DNA from: Fallopia convolvulus | Taxonomy: Eukaryota; Streptophyta; Magnoliopsida; Caryophyllales; Polygonaceae | DNA length: 64,000 nucleotides | Assembly (NCBI GenBank): GCA_964016875.1 | Contig: OZ024735.1 | Coordinates: 15,714,934 to 15,778,933, forward strand | Direction of reading: 5' to 3' | Shown: positions 12,535-22,908 of the stretch, piece after piece | How the letters are laid out: every line of letters begins with the position of its first letter | How positions within the stretch are numbered: position 1 is the stretch's first letter | Position numbers and translations under genes: made by a program | The notes under the pieces: model-generated | Told to the model about the DNA's origin: nothing | The model's input: only the letters and a program-made list of their open reading frames with translations | Database searches by the model: none

Positions 12535-14440
12535 CTAATCTTCATCATTGATAGAAGTGTCCCTTTGTTGCTCTGCTGCGTTCGTCGAACGCTCATCGCC
12601 TTGCTCCGGTGTCACGCCCATGCCCGGATCACGATCACCGCCCTCTTCTTCCGCGGCAAGAGATGCAAAAAGTTCGTCACCCGGAGCCGGCTGGTCTGGA
12701 GGGTAGCAATCATGGAAGGACGCGACCTCAGCGTCCAGATCCCAGTCCGAGTGTTGGCCAACCGCGAATTGTTTGATTGTCTCCACCCTAGACATCATCG
12801 AATAATAAGCTCTGATTTCACCTGCTTCGTTAAGAATTCTCATGTTCTCGGCCTCGAGCTTAGCAATCTTGGATCGATCTGAAGCAGCTTGGGAAGACTG
12901 ACGTTTAACCGTCTCAGCAAGTTTTGCAAGCTTACTTGCGTCCGTCTTCTGGCGCTCAACCGCAAGATTTGTTTCCCTCTCCAACTCTCCAAAGCAGCCT
13001 TCTCGGCGTCCCACTTAGCCTGATGTTCTCTAAGAATCTGCTCTTCCTTGTCAACGGCGTCCGCAACCCAGAGGACGCTTTGTAATGCCTACACACCAAG
13101 GCAGGATATCGTCCGTGGTTAAAAAAAGAAATACGAAAGAAGACAGTGAGAGAAAGTGAACCTTCCAAACCGACAGGCCGGCGTCTCTAACCAGAGCAGA
13201 ACTAGGAACATCTAAGCAAGGTTTCTTTGAACCGTGGGCACCATGGAGCTTTTTCCACAGATCTGAGGGACCTTTCTCATCCAAGTCGATGACTTCAGTA
13301 GCACCAGGCGAGGGCCTCTTGGTAGGAGTCACTTTCACCGCAACCTTCGTCTTCACCTTTGGGTCCAAGGGAGGTCTCTTGTCACTTGACCGAAGCTTAC
13401 GCTGAATCAGGGCTACAGCAGAGAAACTCCTCCCCAAGGAAGACGAAGCTTCTAGAAGAGCAAATGTTAAAATCCATAAAGGACAAATTGGAACAAAATG
13501 CAAAAGCAAAGGAAAGAAACACATACTGGCAGGGTTCTTAGCAGAGTTCGTGGCCACTTCAACGAGCTTTCCAGGTGCCGGAGCACCATCCTCAATCGTC
13601 TTCTCAGAATTCCCCGATCCTGCGTCGTCTTCGCCGTCCCCTAGATCCCATGTAACTGCCGTCGTCTTATTATTGGACTCGCCTTCAAGCGCCTATTCCG
13701 CAGATTTCCGGTATGTCCTCTTTGCTTCAGGAAGAGAGAAGAGCTTCCTGCATGCTTCCGACTCCAAAACATGGGTCTCCAAACTAGGCGGAACTGCACG
13801 AGAAATCCTCGAAATTAGAAATTCAAGGATAAACAGCGAAGTAACAATAGGGGGGTGCGGAAATTAGGGTTAAGAACACTTACTTTTGGTGGTCCAAGAG
13901 TCAAAGAATGCAGCTTGATACATCTCCCCCAGTAGATTTCTCCATGAAAAAGAAGCGCGAGGCCCAGTCTTTGTCGTTAACCTTTGATTTCGGGATCAAT
14001 GGGTTCTTGGCGTCCCTCACATGGAGGGTGAAGCGTCCAACCCTAAGAGAACAAACCCGGTACGCGCATAGAAAATCTTGCACTGTGAAGTCGATTTTCT
14101 CACCTAGGCAGATTTCACTTATCTGGTACAAGATCTTCCACACCGATGGCATTAACTGCGCCGGGGAGGCTCTTAGGGTCATCAGGAAGTTCAAAATCAA
14201 AGGGGAGAAAGGGAAAAGGCTCCCAGAGTGAAGGGATACTCCAGAAAGCAGACCCAACCTTCCTTAACCCAGTCTACGGCCTCGCATGTAGGGGTGTAGG
14301 AGTTGGTGCCAGACGGAAAGCCATGATTGCGGATTATCACCTCTACCTCATCGGAAGAGAGAGAGCAAGGGCGACAGTCATGGGGCTCGAGAACATGGGA
14401 AGACTCAAAACCCATATCCTTAGCATCGGCATTGGCCATG
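12535..14440 (-). pseudogene. Antisense gene with 'putative gypsy type transposon' domain
   Basis: Read on the minus strand from about 14440 (MANADAKDMGFESSHVLEP). The segment at 14200-13910 (SVWKILYQISEICLGEKIDF, then FTLHVRDAKNPLIPKSKVND) resembles the domain Pfam calls Transposase_28, putative gypsy type transposon. A frameshift lies near 14215-14230. Later parts read VIDLDEKGPSDLWKKLHG (about 13280) and an acidic, coiled-coil-like C-terminus (from 13014) ending at 12535. Antisense ORFs of this type are known in Tat-lineage elements; their function is unknown. Whether the gaps at 13900-13560 and 13050-13015 are introns or decay is not resolved. Confidence 0.65.
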
Positions 14441-14690
14441 GATAATGAGCAACAGAGGAATAGAGCAAGAACTGGAAGGAGGAGCAAGAAGACGATGAGG
14501 CACGAAAGTAGGAAGGGAATAGCGCGTATCTCTGAAGAGGTCTGGGGTTGAACATTTAAAGCCTGAGTCATGTGACTCTTCAAGTTCTCGAGGATGATCG
14601 AACGGACGGGTACTAACCACGTGTCACACGCGGCCTGAAAGCTCACGCGGCAAATCCGATCCAAATCCCGCCTAAAAGATTTGGATCAGG

Positions 14691-14702
14691 ATTTGGGGGT
14701 AT
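14691..14702 (+). other. Polypurine tract
   Basis: ATTTGGGGGTAT directly precedes the 3' LTR. It is the expected plus-strand primer site. Confidence 0.75.
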
Positions 14703-15175
14703 TGTTAGGCCCAAATATTCATCAGCCCATTTGGTAGACCGAGCCCACGAACAAACAGAGAAGTCATCAGCCGGTTTGATTGCGAAAGAACTCATAAGTA
14801 AAGAGAAGGCATCAGTCATTTGATTGAAGAAAGAAAGCTTCCGTCACGAAGCGGAGGAGCGTGTTCAGAAGGCCTTGACTGGAGCGTTTCACGTCTCCGA
14901 TCTTTGCCGGAAGTGGGAGGTAGTTACAAGATACGCCCTAGAAATCCGGAAATCGTGGCATGTGGGAAATAACTGTTGGAACGCGGGTGTACATAGGTTG
15001 AATTATACAATTTGTAAAAGACACGATTGTAATCAGAAAGAATTAATCAAAAGAGAGGATTTTAGCCCTCGGCATTCAGAAAATTTGAGTTTTCTCTTAG
15101 TCATTGTTTTCCTTTGAATTCGATCGTGCCCCGATTCAGGACAAGGATTTGTTGATCAAGTTTTTGTCCAAAACA
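14703..15175 (+). repeat. 3' LTR of the Tat-like gypsy element
   Basis: 473 bp, TGTTAGGCC to CCAAAACA, followed by the target-site duplication AAACA. Confidence 0.9.
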
Positions 15176-16300
15176 AAACACAATGTGCATTATATTTTTT
15201 TTCTTTTTGGAAATTAATGTATAAAATTATAAAATTAAAAGCATTTCACATTATAATACAAAATATGTCTTTATATAAAGAAACCAAAAACACTTCATAT
15301 CATAGAAAAAAAACTCATGCTAATATTTTCATTATAATTATAGATTATATTTATGATCTATTTATCTATGTATTATCTAATACAAATTTCAAGCTTAAAT
15401 TCATGCATCAATAAATTTGATAAATTTAATAATCGTTTATCCAACAAAACGGCATTTCTTAGCATAATTATTATAATATATTTAGCAATACTAAAATAAT
15501 CTATGATTTCCCAATCTATATTTCAAACAATTACCCAGTATGCTACATTTTTTTCTCTCAACCCAAATAAGTTTAAACCATTAAAAATGGATATATAAAG
15601 GATCGAAATTTATGTAATAATAAAAAACTTTATAACCTACTTAAAAATATATTGACCCCTGCCTTTGTTTTAGAATCCGGTTCATGATTATTTGCAACAC
15701 ATAATTATACAATTTAATCACGCATTAGTTTTCTTCGCATAAATACTAACTCAAAAATAAGAATGGGAAATATTAAATATTTCTTATCCTTTTAACTCTT
15801 GTGAGAGTGGTGGGACTCTTCATTTACTATTTGTGGTTAGATACATGTATTCTTCGATGCCCTTTCATTTCATGGTAGAATTCAACTATTAAAAAAGCAA
15901 GAATTCACCAAGTCACCAACACGCATATAGTTTTGCACGCAGAGGTATTGGCATTGTACACGGGCATTTGGAATCGGAAGTTAAAAATAATTTTTGAGTT
16001 GAAAATTGATGGTATGGTGTTCGCATGAATTGGTTGTTTTTTATATTAAGAATGTTTAGCTGTCATAGGAATGTGGATAGCTTTTTTTTAGTGAATGGGG
16101 TTAACTAGGTACTAATAGTTCGATCGGTATTAATATTTGATCCAATTCCTTTAAATTGGGAAGTTACAAACTGTTATTTAAGAATGAGTGTTTATTAAGA
16201 ATGAGTGTTTATGAATACAACTAATTCGATCTAAAATTAAAATTAACATCTTATAAAGTGATCGTTCTTTTTTCATTCTCAAACTCTTAATTACTTATAA
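15176..16300. other. AT-rich spacer without a recognised gene
   Basis: Very AT-rich DNA between the gypsy element and the copia LTR. Only short, low-complexity ORFs are present. The 5' edge of the copia LTR probably lies in or near the end of this stretch, but the second LTR is not in the window, so the boundary cannot be set. Confidence 0.4.
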
Positions 16301-16848
16301 GTTTAATATGGACAAAACAAACATGTGCACACTATAAAAAGAGATACGGAGCTCAAAAAAAAAAAAAAAAAAAAAGAGATACACCTAAAAACACTCATTT
16401 ATTATTTTAAACATGTTCACACTACAAGACTTTGAGCGTCATTTTCTATTCTTGTGAGAAAGAAAGAGTGAACTTGTCCATAAGACTCATGTAAGTGGTG
16501 TGTTGAGTGTTCTTAGACATAGCATGAGATTGAGAGTGTGAGAGCAAAAGTAGAGCGTCTTTCAAGGGTGTAGGATTCATTCTTGTACACGGGAGAGCTT
16601 TGTAAACACTCGAGAAATCAATAGACTGAGTCTAAGGACTCTTGAAATCCGACCAAGTGAGAAGCTTGGAAGGGAATGGTTTTTTTCTAAGTAAACTAGT
16701 TGGTTTACAAGGAGTTTCCACTATACATCGCTTGTCATTTATAGTTGGTAACATTTGTTTTTCCTGTTTGGTTATTCCGCTGCTTTACTACTCAAAGTCG
16801 ACGACTTCGCAGGAATCGCCGACTCGTTTAAGTACTAACGATCCTACA
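16301..16848 (+). repeat. 3' part of the copia 5' LTR
   Basis: Ends in CCTACA at 16848 immediately before the PBS. A TATA-like box (TATAAAAA) at 16333-16340 may be the LTR promoter. A run of about 20 A follows at 16355-16375. The true 5' end cannot be fixed without the second LTR. Confidence 0.6.
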
Positions 16849-16850
16849 AT

Positions 16851-16863
16851 TGGTATCAGAGCC
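16851..16863 (+). other. Copia primer binding site (initiator tRNA-Met type)
   Basis: TGGTATCAGAGCC, complementary to the 3' end of plant initiator tRNA-Met, is the standard copia PBS. The CACTA insertion begins only eight bases further on, at 16871. Confidence 0.9.
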
Positions 16864-16887
16864 AAGGCTACACAGTACAAAAAAATG

Positions 16888-17360
16888 CAGATTTAGCGAC
16901 AATATTTATGGTCGCTAAATGCTAAATATGGTCGCTAAATGGATTTAGCGACCATATCGTGGTCGCTAAAACGCACGTCGCTAACCACTTAGTGACCATA
17001 TGGTCGCCGTATATTGCGACCATATGGTCATTACTTATAGCGACCATAGTTGCTCATGGTCGCAAATGCAGTGGCGACCACGTGTCGACCATACGACCAC
17101 GTGGTCGCCAATATTAGCGACCAGTTGGTTGCTACTAGTCGCCAAACCGTCGCTTTCTTGCCGCACCATAGCGACGACATGGTGGTTAAATAGCGACCAT
17201 GTGGTCGCTAAATAGGGACGACATGGTCGCTAAATAGCGACCACATAGTCGCTAAAATCAATAAAAGAAAGCACGGCGCTGGCCTTTGTTTGAGAGCAAA
17301 TCGAACGATCGTGCGCTTTGAAGCGCACGATCATGTTTGCAATTAGCGACCACTTGGTCG
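16888..17360. repeat. Left subterminal repeat array of CACTA
   Basis: Many copies, both perfect and degenerate, of TAGCGACCATATGGTCGCTA. The core AGCGACCATATGGTCGCT is its own reverse complement. Such arrays are transposase (TNPA) binding sites in CACTA elements. At 17307-17332 a separate hairpin has 12-bp perfect arms (GATCGTGCGCTT / AAGCGCACGATC) and a 2-base centre. Confidence 0.85.
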
Positions 17361-17529
17361 CCAATATATATTTATTTAAAAAAATAATTACAAATTAATT
17401 TAAATAATTCATATTAATTTACAGAAATTTAAATAATTCATTAATTTACATAATTTACATGATTCACATTAATTTACATAAATTTAAATAATTTATAATA
17501 TTTAATAATATTTACAAAAAACTCTAATC

Positions 17530-18965
17530 GAGTCGGCTTCGCCGGAGCCGTCCGCATCCTCCTTATTCCCATCGGGACCGGTCTGGCGGGACCCATTGGT
17601 CTGCGAGTCGAAGCCTCCACTTCGCATCTGCTGCATGAATGCCTCGAGCTCGAGCATCATACTTTGTAGGTTTGCCACGGTTTTCTTAAGGGCGACGTTC
17701 TACTGCGTCAATTCCACCACCCGAGGAGCTTGTCGACGCGGCGCCGTCAATCGCTCGCCGTAAAAATAGAAGGCGGCGTTGTCAAGGCCGAAGAGGGCTC
17801 CTCCCGGTCCCACCCCTCCCGCGGCCGTCAGAAAGGCATCACACTCATCCTGAAAGGACGGCGGGGTGCCCGAGTCCGAGGACCTCTGTGAGATGATCTC
17901 TTGGGCCCGCGCCTAAAAAAATACGTAAATAATATAAATAAAAATAATAATATATGAAATTAAATAAGACATGAAATAGTTAAAACTTACAACGATCAAG
18001 GCAGACCGCTCGTCTATAAAATGTCGATCGGTGCCCTGCGTGTTCGTCTCGATGAAAAGCTTGAGAAGCGTAATGCTGCGACCCAGTTGTACTTCCTACG
18101 AAATTCATCAAGCGTGTTACGAACTACTAAGAATAATTAACTTAATTTCAGTTTAATTAAATTAAAATAACATACGTACCATTCGACGCATGGTATTGAG
18201 GTGGGACCACGTACCGCTACTGTGGTTCGCCGAATTGGCATTCCAGAATTGCTTCTGGCATGCACACTTGGCCTTGAACGCGTCTGTGTTCCAATGCGTC
18301 GTCTTCTAGTTCTCCCAAGTGGCGGATTGGATGAAATTCGGCTTTGTCTCGGCCCGATGGTGGTTCCCGACCAAGTCGTCATATTGCTTCTTGGCGATCT
18401 TCCCCCACAGCAACCGGACCGTCTCGAGGTCCATACCCGGCTGGGAGGGATCCCATCGGAAGTGCGTCTAATTAAATCCGACAAAAAAATTAACTAAAAA
18501 TATAATTAATAAATTCGGAATTTGTAAAACTAAATACGAATTAAATTACATTAACCCTCCAAACCTCAAACCAACGAGTCTTCGATGCGGCAGAGGCAAA
18601 GTCGAACTCCGATGCTTTATCGTTGGGTTGGCCTTGTATGATGTGTGTCGACAACCGCGAGACCATGCCCGATGGCTGCAAGCTGCGAGATTTCGAAAAA
18701 CGTATTATAACATATTTAAAGGTAACATAAGAATTTAAAACAAGCAACAAAAGAGAAATTGTACGTACCACCCGCCGACGATGGAAAGGTCCCATATGCG
18801 ATTGGGAACGAGCTCTCGGCTCGATCCCGATGAGGACGCGGGTATAGGGGCCCTGGACTCCTCCGCTAGATTTCCCGTCTCCTCTGTACTAGGATGACGG
18901 GCCCCGTCGTCATCGGACAAGCGTGGTGTGTTCGTGTGGGTCGCCTCGGACGAGTTCTCCTCGTC
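17530..18965 (-). pseudogene. CACTA accessory transposase (Transposase_24/TNPA-like), fragmented
   Basis: Minus-strand pieces in order: an acidic N-terminus (DDDGARHPSTEETGNLAEES, about 18910-18850), then WDLSIVGGWY (18790), SEFDFASAASKTRWFEVW (18600-18550), THFRWDPSQPGMDLET followed by VRLLWGKIAKKQYDDLVGNH (18475-18350), VQLGRSITLLKLFIETNTQG and HFIDERSALIV (18095-17995), and ARAQEIISQRSSDSGTPPSF (about 17910) to the end near 17530. This matches the layout of the plant Ptta/En/Spm transposase family. AT-rich gaps at about 18690-18770, 18480-18545, 18100-18178 and 17914-17990 look like introns. In-frame stops (near 18315 and 17700) make it a pseudogene. Upstream it runs into the AAC tract. 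Confidence 0.6.
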
Positions 18966-19019
18966 CGGTATCTCGGACGAGCCAGGCTCGTCCGGACGAG
19001 GAGCTCGTGATCCGGCCCA

Positions 19020-19501
19020 TAAAAACTACTACTACTACATCAACAACAACAACAACAACATGAGCAACAACAACAACTACTACTACTACATCATCAACAA
19101 CAAGCTCTTCAACAACATCAACAACATCTTTAAAATCAACATCAACAAAATCAACAATAACAACAACAAAAACAACCAAATCAACAATTACAACAACCCA
19201 ATCAACAATAACAACATCAACAAAATAAAGAATAACAACAACAACTACTACTACTACATCATCAACAACAAGCTCTTCAACAACAACACCAACATCTATA
19301 AAATCAACATCAAAAAAATCAACAATAACAACAACAACAACAACCAAATCAACAATAACAACATCAACAAAATAAAAAATAACAACAACAACAACCAAAT
19401 GAACAACAACAACAACAACAACCAAAACAACAACAACAACAACAATTAATTCAATCAAATCCAAAATCAACATCAACAAAATCAACAATAACAACCAAAT
19501 C

Positions 19502-19563
<62 letters not shown>

Positions 19564-19570
19564 CCACAAC
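19020..19570. repeat. (AAC)n-rich low-complexity tract
   Basis: About 550 bases of AAC trinucleotides interrupted by AAT, ATC and TAC units. The last 70 bases are nearly pure. It reads as poly-Asn-like on one strand and poly-Val/Leu-like on the other; neither is believed to be coding. Two halves (about 19070-19130 and 19240-19300) repeat a phrase with CTACTACTACATCATCAACA, indicating duplication within the tract. Confidence 0.85.
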
Positions 19571-21943
19571 TGTAACACCCCTATTTTACAACATTGGGTA
19601 TTACCGCTAGTGACCTCGGACTTTACCGTCCAAAGTCACCCAAGGCTTTTAGAATGATATAGAACAATAATAATGCGGAAATAAACATAATTCATAAAAT
19701 AGAAAAGGTGCTCCCGAAGGAGACTTTGTTTGTACAAACATCTTACATTGCTTTTCAAATATAAAGTTGTTCAGAATTGAAACGCGAAACCACTTGTCCT
19801 TGAAACATAATGAAAATGAAAGGTACATCTTGAAAATCCTCGTTCTTCCTTCGTCTTCACTTCACGCCTTGTTGGGATTCCTAGATTCTGACATAATTCA
19901 CGAGGGGCGAGAGAATGCAAGGCAAACATGCGGAAAAGAAGAATTAGTCTAAGAGACTAAGCAAGCGGGAATGGAACTTCCCGAGGGTATTTTGGTAATC
20001 TCAAGTATTATCGAAGGAGATATTTGGGTTGTGTTTAAGATGGCTTATTTATGTGGGGCTTTAATGGTACGAAGGAGAGCATATCTCGAGCGAAGATAGC
20101 TCAATAAACGAGAGAAGAACTACTAGATTGTAGACTTCTTTAGGAATCGAAGGTATGTTGGGAACATTATTAATTCATACAAGTTAAAAACCTCTCGCGC
20201 CCTGAGCGGACCGAGAGACGGATCGATCATTTAAGACCGGTCCGGTTTTGGTATCTTAAATGTGCATTGGGCACTTATCTTGTATAGTGACGAAAGGTAT
20301 TCGACTTCGTTACTGATTTTTTTATAGAAAGTGGTGGGACATGGATAATCCGAGCCACCCGAGGAAAACTCAGTTTCCCGGCACTTAGCTACAGTGCGCA
20401 CATCCCCCCTTGCAATCGGAGCGGATGGGATCATGATCCCGAAAGTCGTAGGTACGTACGACTTAGTAAGGTTATATAGAGGCGTTGGCTAATCCACGCC
20501 CCTTACTAGTTCGTTCAAAGTTGATCTCCGAGCGAGATCGCAAGCAGTCAAGATAATAACCACACTAGCATAAATAATCCTATCACGAGAATATAAAGCG
20601 AACTGCTAACAATGGGTCGTTATATCTAGCAATCGATATTTCCTAGGTTCATTTATATTTAAGCACACAAGTTGTTCCCAACATCGAGAATTTTTACGGA
20701 ATGAAATATAAAGGTCGCAAGGGGAAATTCCACTTGCCTTTGCTTTCGCGATTGTATACAAACGAACGAACGGAAGTCGTTGACTTTACTCAGAACGGAG
20801 ACTCGACCTATCGACACGAGAGATACGAACAAACTTTAATAAGAATTTTCTTTAATTCTTTTAAAGTTTTAAATATCTCTTATATTCTTTTTATAAGAGG
20901 GATTAATTACTAAATTATTATAATAATAATTTAGGTGGAGATGAATAAAATAATAATATTACTTATTATTATTTTATATTGGTGATATTCTTGTTTTTCT
21001 TATAATTTCTTATTCTTAATATTTGAACATTTTCATTCTTGGAACTCATTAATTTCCTTATTTAATTTATTAAAATATTCTTTTAATTTCACTTGCTAAC
21101 TCCTTAATATAATTAAGCAAGTATAAATTTCATAAAATAACATACTTTACTTAAAAAGGTATTTTTCTTTTAAATGTACAACTCTCATTTAAAATTATAA
21201 GGAATCTATTTTAACCTTTTTACAAACTTATCTTAGTTAAAATATAACTTTTAAATTTGCAAATGTTCCTTAATGAACTTAAGGTATTATTTCCTCACCA
21301 AGAATATTTTATTAATAATATTCTCTTAATAGAATCATATAAACCATATTAAAAAAGATAGAATAATTATAATCTACTTTCTTGGAAATTTCCATAATTA
21401 GGACTTTCTATTTACTTTATGAAGTAACTTCTTAAACTAACATATATTAAATTAATATCATTTATTTTATCCCCATATTTCTTTTCATATCATATAGTAT
21501 ATAAAATACATGATCAAGGCTTATAAATATCTCACTTTACTTATGGATATAATATCTTAGGTTACAAAATAATATCTTTTCCATATCTTATAATATCTTT
21601 ATCACTAAGCAATATAATAACATATTATATTTCCATTTAAAGTTACCATTATTATATTTATAATAATTCTTATGTCTTGTAGAGAAAATCCCTACACTTC
21701 GAGATATATTAAACTAACATTTTTCTTAAAGGGGTAATTTTAGTAATATAACTATTACTAACATAATTGTATTTATATGCTTGTTATTCTTTATGCTTAG
21801 ATATAGGTAAACTAATGTTATATATATAATTAGCATTATCCGTTTATAAAAGTAATATTTAATATCAACTATAGTCCATGTGCTACAAATTTTTAGAATA
21901 GAAAGCTACAAACTTTAAACTAGTAACTTTATATAAAAACGGA

Positions 21944-22120
21944 TTTTCTATCCTATGCCCTAAGGGCATAGGTTAAGAGTACTAAATTTGGGAACTAAAA
22001 CCCTAATAGGAAACTAATAAACCCTATTGAAAAAATAATTAAATCTAAATAAATACAAATTCCAACTATATTACCATTTTTAGTCTCTTAACCTATGCCC
22101 TTGGGGCATAGGTTAGAAAA
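21944..22120. mobile_element. Small MITE with self-palindromic terminal repeats
   Basis: About 177 bp. The two ends are inverted repeats of about 35 bases (TTTTCTA, then CCTATGCCC, GGGCATAGG, TTAAGAG, ACTAAA). Each end is itself a hairpin: CCTATGCCC-TAA-GGGCATAGG at 21952-21972, and a 12-bp stem with a 3-base loop at 22089-22115. No coding capacity. The target-site duplication is uncertain (TA is possible). Confidence 0.6.
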
Positions 22121-22401
22121 ATCGATATAAAAATACCTTTACATGAGTTCTTATTATTATATTTTCCTCTTATCACCAAATCTTTTTAAATCTTAGAATA
22201 TATTCTCATTATATTATCTTCCTTATGCTCTTCATAAAAAGACATGCAATAGTTAGTGAAGATAGTTATATTATAATATGGCCTTTTCTAGTACTTTCCT
22301 TAAGTAGGAATTTCTAATTTACTTACTACAGTACTTTCCATGTATGAGATATAATAATAGAATCTTATTATCTATTGGAATAATTTTCCCCTATATCTTA
22401 G

Positions 22402-22596
22402 TGTAAAGCCCGAGGCTTTAGAAGCGCTATCCCATGCCAACCCGAGGACTTCCCAAGAGGTCACCCATCCTAGTACTACTCTCGCCCCTGCATGCTTAAC
22501 TTTTGAGTTCTTTGTCCTCACTCGAACCCAGAAAAGGAAGAGCTCTTGTTGACATGGGGAGCACCTCAATCCTTTATAAATTACCGGGGTGTTACA
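22402..22596 (-). repeat. Cassandra 3' LTR
   Basis: 195 bp with a 5S rRNA-like region at about 22431-22505 (minus strand). It keeps the internal promoter boxes (AGTTAAGCATGC and GGATGGGTGACC), so pol III transcription from within the LTR is conceivable. Confidence 0.9.
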
Positions 22597-22713
22597 ATCT
22601 CCCCCACTTAAGCACTTGACGTCCTCGTCAAGGCCCAAGGACCGCCCTCCGGGTCAAGTGACCGCCCACCGGGCCAAGCCAACTCGTAACCCAGAGTCGG
22701 CTCTGATACCATT

Positions 22714-22908
22714 TGTAAGGCCCGAGGCCTTAGAAACGCAATCCCATGCCAACCCGAGAACTTCCCAGGAGGTCACCCATCCTGGTGCTACTCTCGCCCT
22801 TGCACGCTTAACTTCTGAGTTCTTTGTCCTCACTCGAACTCAGAAAAGGAAGAGCTCTTGTTAACATGGGGAGCACCTCAATCCCTTATAAATCACCGGG
22901 GTGTTACA
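22714..22908 (-). repeat. Cassandra 5' LTR
   Basis: 195 bp, the same length as the other LTR, with about a dozen differences. The 5S-like part is at about 22743-22815 and shows TAGCACCAGGATGGG where the other LTR has TAGTACTAGGATGGG. Confidence 0.9.

Larger units (their letters stand above)
5596..15175 (+). mobile_element. Ty3/gypsy LTR retrotransposon, Tat-like lineage (complete, decayed)
   Basis: A 9580-bp element with both LTRs, PBS, gag, protease, RT, two RNase H domains, integrase and PPT on the + strand, plus an antisense gene in the 3' part. It is flanked by AAACA on both sides (5591-5595, 15176-15180). The PBS type, the extra archaeal-type RNase H after the normal one, and the antisense ORF between integrase and the 3' LTR all point to the Tat group (Ogre/Retand relatives). 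The LTRs differ at roughly 20 positions in about 470 bases. Pol carries several stops and frameshifts, so it cannot move autonomously. Lineage assignment is by motif recognition only. Confidence 0.9.
22402..22908 (-). mobile_element. Cassandra TRIM retrotransposon
   Basis: 507 bp: two 195-bp LTRs (22714-22908 is 5', 22402-22596 is 3' in its orientation) starting TGTAACACCCCGG, a PBS TGGTATCAGAGCC (22699-22711) and a purine-rich PPT (22598-22610). Each LTR holds a 5S rRNA-like segment on the minus strand with AGTTAAGC, GAGTAGTACTAGGATGGG and TGACCTC motifs. LTR-borne 5S sequence defines Cassandra, a non-coding family of vascular plants that depends on other elements for all proteins. I could not find an exact 5-bp target-site duplication. 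Confidence 0.95.

Noticed and set aside
16355..16375. Poly(A) run as the tail of a retroposed copy
   Set aside because: It sits between a TATA-like box and the LTR end of copia, with no flanking duplication; simple slippage is enough.
18910..19578. Long minus-strand ORF of almost only Val and Leu, and a + strand ORF of almost only Asn
   Set aside because: Both are products of the AAC trinucleotide tract, which keeps all frames open; composition is not that of a real protein.
22431..22815. 5S rRNA gene copies
   Set aside because: The sequence is partial, lies within LTR-like repeats with PBS and PPT, and fits Cassandra. It is not a functional 5S gene.
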